A stretch of DNA of 53,744 nt from a virus, in the IMG/VR virus record IMGVR_UViG_3300025590_000010, positions 1-53,744 of that record; one strand, given 5' to 3'. Shown piece by piece: positions 7,772-15,891 of this stretch. A program made the translations under genes and the position numbers. Under the pieces are notes generated by a model. It saw only the letters and a program-made list of their open reading frames with translations, made no database searches and was not told where the DNA came from. Within the stretch, counting starts at the first letter, position 1, and each line of letters opens with the position of its first letter.

Positions 7772-9339
7772 TAGCCTGCTCCGAAAGTAGTTAAGTCTTT
7801 TTGGGATAAGCTTTTTCTTACCTTATCCTCACCCTCATCATACTCCTCTATAGTAATCTGTGGATTAGATCCAATAAAGTTAGACTCATCCAACATCTTT
7901 AGTTGCTCAGCAGTTACATTGAATGTACCTAGCTTACCTCTAATCTTGACTTTGTAATTAGGTTTATCTGCGTTACGTACAATGTTCAGTGTCTTAACAG
8001 CTGGTGCTACCAATTCGTCAAGCTCATCACGGAAGTAGAAGTTTAAAAAGCCACCAGCAGGAGACTCAGGCAAGCCTCTCTCCCTACGTTCTGCCCTACT
8101 CATCTCATCCCATTGCGCACGGGTGTACTTATCTGAGTAGTTACCATCAAAGAACTGACCTTCCATAGCCTGTTCTACTAACTTGATACCTGTCTCATCA
8201 AAGGGAGCAGCAGTAGGATACTTCTCATCTTGTTCTGCATCCTCAGGCTTAGGTTCAGTAAGCGTCACAGGTTCTGGAACCACAGGATCATCTGCAGCGA
8301 CTGGCCCAGTAGGCTCTACTGCATTTCCCTCAGTCTCTGTATCCTCTACACCATCAGGTGCTTCAATAGAGTACTGCTCTTTAAGAGTACTTACATAGCC
8401 CTCACCCATAACACCTGTGATAGTCTGTAATGCAAGCCTATTCTCAAAGAACTTACCAGTGTGATATACATCAGCATAGTAATCAATGAGAGGCTTAGCA
8501 GCTACTATTTGTAGGTCTTTAATAGCCTGTGCTTCTGCTCTGTTCATAGCAGCCACCTGTTCAGCAGATGACATACCCGGCTTCATAGCTTCCTGTTTAG
8601 CTGCTTTAATATAAGCCTCTGCCTGATCACCCTCAATAGCATCTGCTGTAACCTCTGTGATCTTCTTAGAGAAGTCAAAGGCTTTGTCTGTGTCAAACAT
8701 GTTACGCTCAGTGAACACCATAGTAGCACCAGGAATGAGTGAGGTGTACTCTTCCTGTCTAGCTAGTTGGTTGATCTCAGCTACAGTCATGCCACTACCA
8801 AAGTCCTGCTCAGCAAGTTGTTGCTTAACACGAGCCTTAGCACCAAAGCCAAACAGTTGTCCTACAGAGCTTGTATCGTCTTCTGGTGCAGCATACTGTG
8901 TAGTAGGGCTAACACCGTATGTCTTCTTAGCGTACTCTTCTAAGCTCATGTCCATAAGAGACTGATCTACAGCGGGGATACTAGGCATATTAATGATAGC
9001 TTCAATATCATCTACACCCAACCTACCGTTCTGGCCTGGTGCATTAGCAGCCTTGTTTAACTTCTCATACAACTCCTGTACTGTACCCATACCAGATGCC
9101 ATAGCTTGACGCACGAGAGCCTTACCCTGAGGGTATGCACCCATAAGTGTTTCAGCTTGGCGTCCGTACTGTGCAGCCTGTCTAGCCCTAGAGTTACGCT
9201 GTGTGATTAAACTCTGGTTACGCTCAGCTGCAGCTTCCTGCTGCTCTTTATACTTCTTAGCTTCCTCACCACGCTCTTGAATACCTTCTGTGACTTCACC
9301 CAAGAAGGCTGCGCCGAATGCTTTCCAATCAAATGCCAT
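7771..9339 (-). CDS. Internal virion protein, gp15-like position
   Basis: A 522-aa protein. It begins with a short hydrophobic/amphipathic segment (MAFDWKAFGAAFLGEV), then a highly charged Gln/Glu/Lys/Arg coiled-coil region (about 18-75). A Pro/Glu/Thr-rich acidic linker follows (about 330-375: repeated P-V, T-E-P and E-D-A-E units), then a globular C-terminus. It lies between a 184-aa structural candidate and the 1156-aa protein, with 1-nt and 3-nt junctions, so co-translation is likely. No family recognised. Assigned as virion-internal from gene order. Confidence 0.62.
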   Translation of the reverse strand: MAFDWKAFGAAFLGEVTEGIQERGEEAKKYKEQQEAAAERNQSLITQRNSRARQAAQYGRQAETLMGAYPQGKALVRQAMASGMGTVQELYEKLNKAANAPGQNGRLGVDDIEAIINMPSIPAVDQSLMDMSLEEYAKKTYGVSPTTQYAAPEDDTSSVGQLFGFGAKARVKQQLAEQDFGSGMTVAEINQLARQEEYTSLIPGATMVFTERNMFDTDKAFDFSKKITEVTADAIEGDQAEAYIKAAKQEAMKPGMSSAEQVAAMNRAEAQAIKDLQIVAAKPLIDYYADVYHTGKFFENRLALQTITGVMGEGYVSTLKEQYSIEAPDGVEDTETEGNAVEPTGPVAADDPVVPEPVTLTEPKPEDAEQDEKYPTAAPFDETGIKLVEQAMEGQFFDGNYSDKYTRAQWDEMSRAERRERGLPESPAGGFLNFYFRDELDELVAPAVKTLNIVRNADKPNYKVKIRGKLGTFNVTAEQLKMLDESNFIGSNPQITIEEYDEGEDKVRKSLSQKDLTTFGAG

Positions 9340-9342
9340 GTC

Positions 9343-9897
9343 TTAGCCCCTTGCCATCAAACCCGTAGGTTCTTCTTCTACAGTTTCTACAGGAGCCATG
9401 TCATCCATAGACTCTTCTTCTACAGGCTCTTCCTGATCTACTAACTCACGTAGCATTGCCTTACCGGGGTCACTTGTATCGTCACCCTCTTCAAGCAGAT
9501 ACTTGTTAGCCAACAGAAGGAAGCGTTGCTTCTCTTTCTCCTCAGCCTTCTTCTTAGGATCAGCATTGGTATCCTTAGCTGTGATACCCATCGAACCCAG
9601 TGCCTGCTTTAGAAAGGTGTGAATGACAGGTGCTACCAGCATACCTGCATCAACTGTGTGGAGACCACGAGTTACACCCTGTAAGTAGATACTCTCTACG
9701 ATAGGGGCTAGGGGTACACCCGCCTCACACAATGCACCAAAGTCATCAAGTACTTCTTGGTTAGCTAGCTTGTTAATGTAAAACTTTGTAACATCCTCAA
9801 TGTCAGCCATCTCTGGTGGCTGCTCCCACGGAACATTACCAGGCTCCATAGTTAGAGACTGTCCGGGAATAGGTCTATCGAAAAAGTCTTGTTCCAT
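9343..9897 (-). CDS. Conserved phage structural protein with acidic tail
   Basis: A 184-aa protein. The N-terminus is Pro-rich, the middle (about 35-115) is a helical domain, a Lys/Glu-rich helix covers about 118-135, and the C-terminal 45 residues are acidic (EEPVEEESMDD) ending GLMARG. The sequence type is familiar from marine phage structural clusters, but no function is known to me. It sits 3 nt before the next gene in the internal-virion-protein block. Confidence 0.6.
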   Translation of the reverse strand: MEQDFFDRPIPGQSLTMEPGNVPWEQPPEMADIEDVTKFYINKLANQEVLDDFGALCEAGVPLAPIVESIYLQGVTRGLHTVDAGMLVAPVIHTFLKQALGSMGITAKDTNADPKKKAEEKEKQRFLLLANKYLLEEGDDTSDPGKAMLRELVDQEEPVEEESMDDMAPVETVEEEPTGLMARG

Positions 9898-9906
9898 AAT
9901 TATACC

Positions 9907-10329
9907 TTACTTAGTGAAACCTGCGCCAAAGTAGAGACCTACGATAGCGGATACGATGTGTGTGTCTAGGGGTGTGATAACAAAGCCACGTGCTGCCTGC
10001 CATTGTACTGTACCGTCACCGCCAAACAGCCAGTTAAATAAGCCACCATGTACCTCAGTGTAGCCTACGATAACGCTGACCTCAGGATACCACACAGCAA
10101 CTAGCTTTGGCAAGACTATAATAGCAAAGATTGAGGATAAGGCTATGAGCCTACGTGTCCAAGCGAAGTGTGTGTCAGTCTTGCCATGCTCTCTGGCTTG
10201 CTGCATACCACTGATCATCATCTCTTGCTGCTTAGCTTTGTTCTTAGTGTTCTGCCCCCAGATAGACATGACTGCGCCTAGCACGGTGGAGAAGAGCATT
10301 GTGATAAGTTCTAGGGGGAGACCAAACAT
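9907..10329 (-). CDS. Membrane protein, candidate holin or virion membrane protein
   Basis: A 140-aa protein with about three hydrophobic segments: residues 5-24, 58-80 (LIALSSIFAIIVLPKLVAVWY) and 118-138 near the C-terminus, separated by charged loops. The start overlaps the lysozyme stop (TAATG). Coupling to a peptidoglycan hydrolase and several membrane segments make a holin plausible, but a virion-membrane role beside the internal proteins fits equally well. Confidence 0.6.
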   Translation of the reverse strand: MFGLPLELITMLFSTVLGAVMSIWGQNTKNKAKQQEMMISGMQQAREHGKTDTHFAWTRRLIALSSIFAIIVLPKLVAVWYPEVSVIVGYTEVHGGLFNWLFGGDGTVQWQAARGFVITPLDTHIVSAIVGLYFGAGFTK

Positions 10330-12104
10330 TAGGAGTTCTCGTTGACAAAGATAGCGAGTTTAAGCTTGTCTGCAGGTGAATATGTTTGATAGCTATTTCC
10401 TGTTCGATTCGACACTTTGGTTATCTCTGTAACAGCAGGTGGTGTTAAACCCTTAGAAGCGGCCCACGCATCAATACGTGCTTTAGTGCCTGTTCCTATA
10501 TCTCCATCTACACCCCTACCTGTTAAACCTACTTCTATCTGTGCAGCATATTCGTCACGTAGTTCAAGCTCCGCTCTCTCTGCAGGAGAGGCAGCGTTTA
10601 GTACATTCTCCCAGCGCTCTTGTGCAGTTTCCCTATCTGCACCGCTGTTGATAGCGTTGTTTAGTGTCTTTGCCGACATGGTATCAGCACTGGAAGAGTC
10701 TACCCCTAGTATATCCATCATAGCAAGTGTGGCAGGTAAAGCGTATCTCTCATCATTAACTAACTCAGGGTTTGCCATTAAGTCTATGTTTAGACCTGTC
10801 TCTGCTAGTCTATCTTGAACTGCTTGATAATTAGCTCTTCCTGTTATCTGTACTAAACCACGGCCTTTGTATGTAGACCCATCGCCACTCGCAATATCTC
10901 CATTACCATTTCTACCAGCATATTGAACATCAAAGATGGTATCTCCCAAGCGACCTTCTGAGTTAAGCTGATTCGCTAAGGGTGTTGCATTTCCGTTTCT
11001 GTCTAGTAGACCCGCATCAATAGATCTTTGACGCCAAGTACCTGTAAAGTCTTCTAAGTTTGAAAGGCTATAAGGATCTTCTGTTCTAGGGCCATCAGTT
11101 CCTACTTCTGTTTTTACTGCACCTTTAAGTAGTGCTGATTCTTTACCTACTAAACCGGAATCTTCAAGGCTTTTCTCCATAGTAGGCTTGTCAAAAGAAC
11201 CATCCTTATTGATAGGGAGTCCTTGAGACTTTTGCCAAGACGGGCCTCTATCTGACAAAGCTGTACGCTCTTCTGCAGTAAGAGGTCTACTCATAAGACC
11301 TGCATCTTTAGCAGGAGGCGCAGTACCTCTTTCAACAGCAGACGGTATTTCTACAGGTGTATCTTCTACAGGTGTATCTTCTACAGGTGTATCTTCTGCT
11401 GTTGTATCCGTAGGTGTGACTGTGCTATCTGACAATCGTGGGCTATCTGGTACACCACGTGGTTTAGGCACACCTTCAAAGCGTGGGTCTGGTACAGTAA
11501 CCTTCTCACCTGGGCGAATCAAGTCAGGGTTCTTGATCTGTGGATTAGCATCAATGACATCCTGTACAGGTACACCCTTCTCTTCTGCAATAGCAGTTAG
11601 AGTGTCACCAGCCTTAACTTCAATCTCTTCTACAGTGATAGGCTCAGGCTGTAGTGCATCCTGCAGTACATCCATATCAAGGTTAGGCTCTGGTTCTTCC
11701 TCACCCATCTTACCTGTGTATACCTCTGGTACATCAACACCTAGCGCTTCGTACAATGCACGATCTGCTGCTGTAGTCTCAAAGGGTAGACCTCCCTGTG
11801 GCGCAGTGTCATTGTCAGAGCCACCATCATAGGGTGCAAACATAGGGCTATCATAGAAAGATACACCTGAGTCACCATCATCATCCTTACGATCACTAGG
11901 TAAGTCTGCACCAGCACCAGAGAACAGATTAGCTATACTCTCAAAGAATCCTGGCTCATCCTTATCATCATCTTTAGCTGTAGCATTAGAGGTGTTACTC
12001 ATAAGCCCTGATGAGCTAGAAGCACTAGGATTGCCGTAGCCCTCTGAGCCACCTAAGTTGCGAGGATCAGCACTTGTAATACCTTGTGTGTTATAATTGG
12101 GCAT
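10329..12104 (-). CDS. LysM / GH19-type / peptidoglycan-binding lysozyme
   Basis: A 591-aa protein from ATG 12104, chosen because AAGGA precedes it and it follows the upstream stop by 10 nt. An upstream in-frame extension to 12212 lies inside the upstream gene. In order: a disordered Ser/Asp-rich region (1-160), a LysM domain (about 162-205; AGDTLTAIAEEKGV...IRPGEKVTVP), a Pro/Thr/Glu linker with three VEDTP repeats, a GH19 chitinase/lysozyme-like domain (about 325-470; candidate catalytic Glu in KTEVG, substrate motif YAGRNGNGD...YKGRGLVQITGRANY), and a C-terminal GVDGDIGTGTKARIDAW segment like PG_binding_1. It probably cleaves peptidoglycan as a virion-associated enzyme or as the endolysin. 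Its place among internal virion proteins favours the virion. Confidence 0.82.
   Translation of the reverse strand: MPNYNTQGITSADPRNLGGSEGYGNPSASSSSGLMSNTSNATAKDDDKDEPGFFESIANLFSGAGADLPSDRKDDDGDSGVSFYDSPMFAPYDGGSDNDTAPQGGLPFETTAADRALYEALGVDVPEVYTGKMGEEEPEPNLDMDVLQDALQPEPITVEEIEVKAGDTLTAIAEEKGVPVQDVIDANPQIKNPDLIRPGEKVTVPDPRFEGVPKPRGVPDSPRLSDSTVTPTDTTAEDTPVEDTPVEDTPVEIPSAVERGTAPPAKDAGLMSRPLTAEERTALSDRGPSWQKSQGLPINKDGSFDKPTMEKSLEDSGLVGKESALLKGAVKTEVGTDGPRTEDPYSLSNLEDFTGTWRQRSIDAGLLDRNGNATPLANQLNSEGRLGDTIFDVQYAGRNGNGDIASGDGSTYKGRGLVQITGRANYQAVQDRLAETGLNIDLMANPELVNDERYALPATLAMMDILGVDSSSADTMSAKTLNNAINSGADRETAQERWENVLNAASPAERAELELRDEYAAQIEVGLTGRGVDGDIGTGTKARIDAWAASKGLTPPAVTEITKVSNRTGNSYQTYSPADKLKLAIFVNENS
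11350..11394 (-). repeat. 15-bp tandem repeat (x3) in the lysozyme linker
   Basis: Three exact copies of TCTACAGGTGTATCT (+ strand) encode consecutive VEDTP units in the Pro/Thr/Glu linker between the LysM and GH19 domains. Repeat number is likely to vary by slippage, changing linker length. Confidence 0.85.
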
Positions 12105-12114
12105 GTCTTTATCC

Positions 12115-15051
12115 TTACTTACCAAACATGATGTCTGCAGCGTTAGAAGCAATAGCACCCATGAACGTACCTGCAGCAGCGCTAAGAGCCGAACCACTTT
12201 CATCCTCTGCACTCTCGGTTATCTTAGCTACAGTAATCTTAGCATCCCTATCACTAGCATTCTCTGCAGACTGCCAAGCCCAAGCCAGAGTATCACGCTC
12301 ACGCTGAATAGCGTTGTTATACCCTGTTGTGGTGAAGTTATTAGCTGCTATTGCTTCATCACGGTTTGCTTGGTTTAATGCAGCGTTATCCATGGTAGTA
12401 ATAGCCTGTGACCACTGTGCGTTAGCCTGTGCTACAACTAGCTGGTTCTGTGCATTGAACTGATCACGAGTATTCTGCTGTACTGCATTGAACTGAGACA
12501 GTGCATTAGCCTCACCAGCGTTAAACTTCTCCATAGCATTATACTGTTCATTGTTAAACTGATTAATGTTATTCTGTAAGTTAGAGAAGAACATACCAAC
12601 CTGATCATCACTAGAAGCGTTGAACTGTCTAGCAGCATTAGCAGCTGCAGTATCAGAGGTATACACACTAGCTAGGCTCTGCGCTTTAAACATAGCCACT
12701 TGCTGTTGGTTACTCATGCTAGTCATATCAAAGTCTAGGAAAGCCTGAGCACGTTGTACGTTAGCCTGCTGTCTATTGTTTAGGTTAGCCATGTCTAACT
12801 GTGACATAGCTGCAGCATCTGCCATAACCTTAGCATTCCTAGCATCTAGGTTAGCAATGTCTACAGTCTGAGCCATACGAGCATTCTCTAGGGCTACCTG
12901 CTGTTCAGCTGTGAAGTTAATCTTAGCTACGTCAGCGATACGTGCAGCATTCTGTACACGTGACTGGAACTCTTGGTCAAACTCCATACCCAAGAACTTA
13001 GCACGTTGCTCTGCAGCAAATACAGCAGCCTGTTGACGGTTAGATAAGTTCTGCGCCTCAAAGCTTGCACGTGTCTGTGCATCTGCCATAGCGATAGGTA
13101 GTGCAGACTCCATAGCAGCCTGTACAATAGCCTGACCAGCCATGCTTGATGCACCTAGACCACGAGAAGCTAGAGCAGATGTAGCAGCCCTCATAGCTCC
13201 TGCTGCCCATGCTGGTGTGTCACCACCCTCAAACTGTTCTAGCAGTCCTGTAAGTTGTCCCTGTACAGTAGCCTCAGTAGATGGTACACCTGTAGCTGCA
13301 GCAAAGTTAGTCTCTGCTTTAGCACGTTCAAAGTCTACAGCACTAGTTACCTGCATCTCAGGTGTAACTTCTAGGGGTGCTACAGCCTCTACACGTTGAG
13401 CACGACTTAGCTGTTCAGCAGTTAAGCCTAGCTGTGCTAACTCAGAGGTAGACATTGTAGCTGCATCAGCCAATGCCTGAGCACTAGGCTTACCAGTTAC
13501 AGCAGTAAGCTTAGACATGACACTAGCTACTTCTGCAGCAGCCTCTTTAGGTGTCATACCTGCAGCTTCAAACTCTTTTGCTAGAGGCACATCAGCAGCA
13601 ATGTTAGCCTCTGTCTGTGTAGCAGTAGCAGCTACTGCAGGAGCCTGACCTGTACCCTCAGCAATCATACCAGCATCTGCTTGTGCTTGAGAAGTAGTTA
13701 CTACATCAGCCTTAGTAGTCAAGGATGCAGGATCTGTAAGAGCAGCAGACTGTAGCTCTGTTGTGCTAGGTGTACCTATACGTGCTACGTTTGCACTAGC
13801 CTGTGTTAGTCTAGCCTTAGCTTGAGTAACCTTGATCTGCTGATCATCTACAAGCTTCTGCATTACCTCTCGTTGAGGATCATCAGCTGGAAGGTCAGAC
13901 AGTTGCTGTTGCAAGGCGGTTAGTGCACCCTGCTCCTGAGATACAGCAGTCTGTGCCGTGTCTAATGAAGCCCCTACATCAGTAAGTGCTTCGCCTGCTT
14001 GGGTGTACTGGTTCTGTCTATACAAGTCTAGCTGTTGAGTGTATTGTTCTTGAGCAGCACCATAGGCTTTGAAAGGCTCAGATTCTTTATACTGCTGCAG
14101 AACATTAGCTATATTAGCTGCTTCGGCCTCTATGCTTGCACGTTTTCTGTAGGGAGACTTTAGTGTAGTACCATCAGCATACGTGATAGTCCAGTTTTTA
14201 CTGCTACCAGTTATCTCATAGTCTGTAGGGTTTTCTGGTAGATTACCTGTAGCAAACATAGTGTCTATGCCTGTAACATTACTCTCAGTACCGCCTGCTA
14301 TCTGCGATCTAAAAGGTGCATAATCAGCTTCTGTTACACCCTCAGGTGCAGTAGGTAGACCTTGTGATGGATCATAAAAGCCTCCCGCATCTGTACCCTC
14401 TGATACTGTACCTCCTGCTACACCTACTTTCCCTGCCTGTAAAGCATCGTCTGACGTGATCTTACCGTCTCTGTTGAAATCATATTGTAAGTCTACAGGA
14501 GTAATACCAGTAGACATCTTCATAATATCCTGTAGAGTTTGGTTTGTTACGTCACCTGAGTACAGAGAAGATGGTTCTACAGCACGTTCATTTACACCTG
14601 TATAACGTTCCTGAAATACTTCTTGGCCTGTAGTATAAGTTGGGCCTTGTTGCCCTGCACCCGTAGCAAACCCACCAGTAGTATTAGGCGTGTTAGTATT
14701 AAGGAAGTCCTGCGCAGATGTTATACCAGCATTCGCATAAGGCTGTCCTAGATTGGGAGAGTTTATTCTATTGTTAATCTGGAAAGGGGTAAGGTTTTTA
14801 CCTGAGATAGGATCAAACACTTTAGTTGTAGTATCAGCCATACCACCATCAGCGTAACCCTGCTTCTTAGCATAGCCACCAGCAGCCATACCAATGCGTT
14901 GCTGTGCTAGTTCAGCCATACGGCCTACACGTGCAGCTGCACCTGGTTGTGAAGCTAAGAACTTAGTCTGCTCATCAGCCTGCATACCCTGCATCTCAGG
15001 TATAATCTTACCCATCTGTTCAGGTGTAAACCCACCAAACCGTTTAGCCAT
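12115..15051 (-). CDS. Large helical internal virion protein with EF-hand/dockerin-like loop
   Basis: A 978-aa protein. The N-terminal 70 residues contain GG-rich motifs (AAGGYAKKQGYADGG) shared in style with other structural genes here. Residues 191-202 (DFNRDGKITSDD) form a textbook Ca2+-binding DxNxDGxIxxxD loop. Residues about 330-900 are long Ala/Gln-rich helices. The stretch from about 690 to 890 repeats N-A/F-N-A-x-x-Q-type units (QFNA, QFNN, KFNAGEANALSQFNA), like a long coiled rod. The C-terminus (SALSAAAGTFMGAIASNAADIMF) is hydrophobic. The setting suggests an ejection or internal core protein. Confidence 0.68.
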   Translation of the reverse strand: MAKRFGGFTPEQMGKIIPEMQGMQADEQTKFLASQPGAAARVGRMAELAQQRIGMAAGGYAKKQGYADGGMADTTTKVFDPISGKNLTPFQINNRINSPNLGQPYANAGITSAQDFLNTNTPNTTGGFATGAGQQGPTYTTGQEVFQERYTGVNERAVEPSSLYSGDVTNQTLQDIMKMSTGITPVDLQYDFNRDGKITSDDALQAGKVGVAGGTVSEGTDAGGFYDPSQGLPTAPEGVTEADYAPFRSQIAGGTESNVTGIDTMFATGNLPENPTDYEITGSSKNWTITYADGTTLKSPYRKRASIEAEAANIANVLQQYKESEPFKAYGAAQEQYTQQLDLYRQNQYTQAGEALTDVGASLDTAQTAVSQEQGALTALQQQLSDLPADDPQREVMQKLVDDQQIKVTQAKARLTQASANVARIGTPSTTELQSAALTDPASLTTKADVVTTSQAQADAGMIAEGTGQAPAVAATATQTEANIAADVPLAKEFEAAGMTPKEAAAEVASVMSKLTAVTGKPSAQALADAATMSTSELAQLGLTAEQLSRAQRVEAVAPLEVTPEMQVTSAVDFERAKAETNFAAATGVPSTEATVQGQLTGLLEQFEGGDTPAWAAGAMRAATSALASRGLGASSMAGQAIVQAAMESALPIAMADAQTRASFEAQNLSNRQQAAVFAAEQRAKFLGMEFDQEFQSRVQNAARIADVAKINFTAEQQVALENARMAQTVDIANLDARNAKVMADAAAMSQLDMANLNNRQQANVQRAQAFLDFDMTSMSNQQQVAMFKAQSLASVYTSDTAAANAARQFNASSDDQVGMFFSNLQNNINQFNNEQYNAMEKFNAGEANALSQFNAVQQNTRDQFNAQNQLVVAQANAQWSQAITTMDNAALNQANRDEAIAANNFTTTGYNNAIQRERDTLAWAWQSAENASDRDAKITVAKITESAEDESGSALSAAAGTFMGAIASNAADIMFGK

Positions 15052-15065
15052 TATAATAGTCCTTA

Positions 15066-15320
15066 TTAATTACCTAGCTTCATCCAGATTGCAGCCGCAA
15101 TGAAGGTAAACACAGCAATGGTAGTTATCTTTATGAAGGTGTTCCATATGCTTTGACGGGTCTGACGCCACGTTTCAAGCAAGCTACGTATCTCACGTAT
15201 GTCTACAGCAGCTGTTTCGTCCTGTAAGCCAAGCTCACGCAGGACTAGCTTAGCCCCACGCTTAGCAGACCTGTCTAGCATTTCCTCTAGCTCTTCTGTT
15301 GTTAGCTTAATGTCAGACAT
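15066..15320 (-). CDS. DUF6127-like small membrane protein
   Basis: An 84-aa protein with an amphipathic, charged N-terminal half including DIREIRSLLETWRQTRQSIW (about 40-59), then one transmembrane helix (about 60-80, TFIKITTIAVFTFIAAAIWM) and a short Lys tail. The 'DIRELRxLLxxWRxxKxxxWxT' signature before a C-terminal membrane helix is what I remember of DUF6127 proteins, which are frequent in alphaproteobacteria and their phages. Function unknown; holin-like topology. Confidence 0.68.
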   Translation of the reverse strand: MSDIKLTTEELEEMLDRSAKRGAKLVLRELGLQDETAAVDIREIRSLLETWRQTRQSIWNTFIKITTIAVFTFIAAAIWMKLGN

Positions 15321-15330
15321 AGCCTACGTC

Positions 15331-15834
15331 CTATGGCTTAGTAGGCCAGTCAGCCTCATCCAAGTGAGGCCAGTTAGCGTGGCTTGTGATGTTACGCAGT
15401 GCTTGACGATATGCTGTTTGTTCAGCTGTCATAGTCAAGTCAGAAGATGCCCACCAGTCTGTTTCACCAATCAAGCGGTCACGCTGTGTGCGATTACTCT
15501 CTGCTGCATTGCTGTCTAGCTGTGCTTGGTATGCTGCCTCATGTTCAGCCTTGGTGGTTGTTACACCATCCTCAGTTGTGTCACTAAACATGTCAGCAAC
15601 TTCCCATGCCTCAACCCAGTTGCCTTTAGCATCCTGTGTAACACCATTGCGGCGTACTGATTGGTATGCACCAATGCCTTCTGTAGGCTTAGGCGCACGT
15701 AGAACAGGGTCTACACTGAGTGCGTCAAACACATTGCTTGTCCACACTTTAGGCATGGACATGTTAGGGTTTTCTTTGCGTAACTGGCCTTGAGATTTAA
15801 GCTCACCAGTTGTGCGATCACGATATTCAGTCAT
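15331..15834 (-). CDS. Tail fibre assembly chaperone-like protein
   Basis: A 167-aa protein whose C-terminal part (about 115-165) contains RDRLIGETDWWASSDLTM, then AYRQALRNITSHANWP and ends in WPTKP. This is the standard C-terminal domain of phage tail assembly chaperones (Phage_tail_APC type), which help fold or trimerise tail fibres. The gene lies directly downstream of the 650-aa fibre gene in the same transcript, the usual chaperone position. The N-terminal half is variable, as usual. Confidence 0.75.
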   Translation of the reverse strand: MTEYRDRTTGELKSQGQLRKENPNMSMPKVWTSNVFDALSVDPVLRAPKPTEGIGAYQSVRRNGVTQDAKGNWVEAWEVADMFSDTTEDGVTTTKAEHEAAYQAQLDSNAAESNRTQRDRLIGETDWWASSDLTMTAEQTAYRQALRNITSHANWPHLDEADWPTKP

Positions 15835-15891
15835 TAGTTGATACTCCTTGTATGACCTTGAGTATTAGCACGTGAGTGCGTTGCGTATGCG

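Noticed and set aside
12105-12212. Lipoprotein-like N-terminal extension of the lysozyme (LLLLTLQTSCL)
   Set aside because: It lies inside the end of the 978-aa gene. A good ribosome site and ATG exist at 12104.
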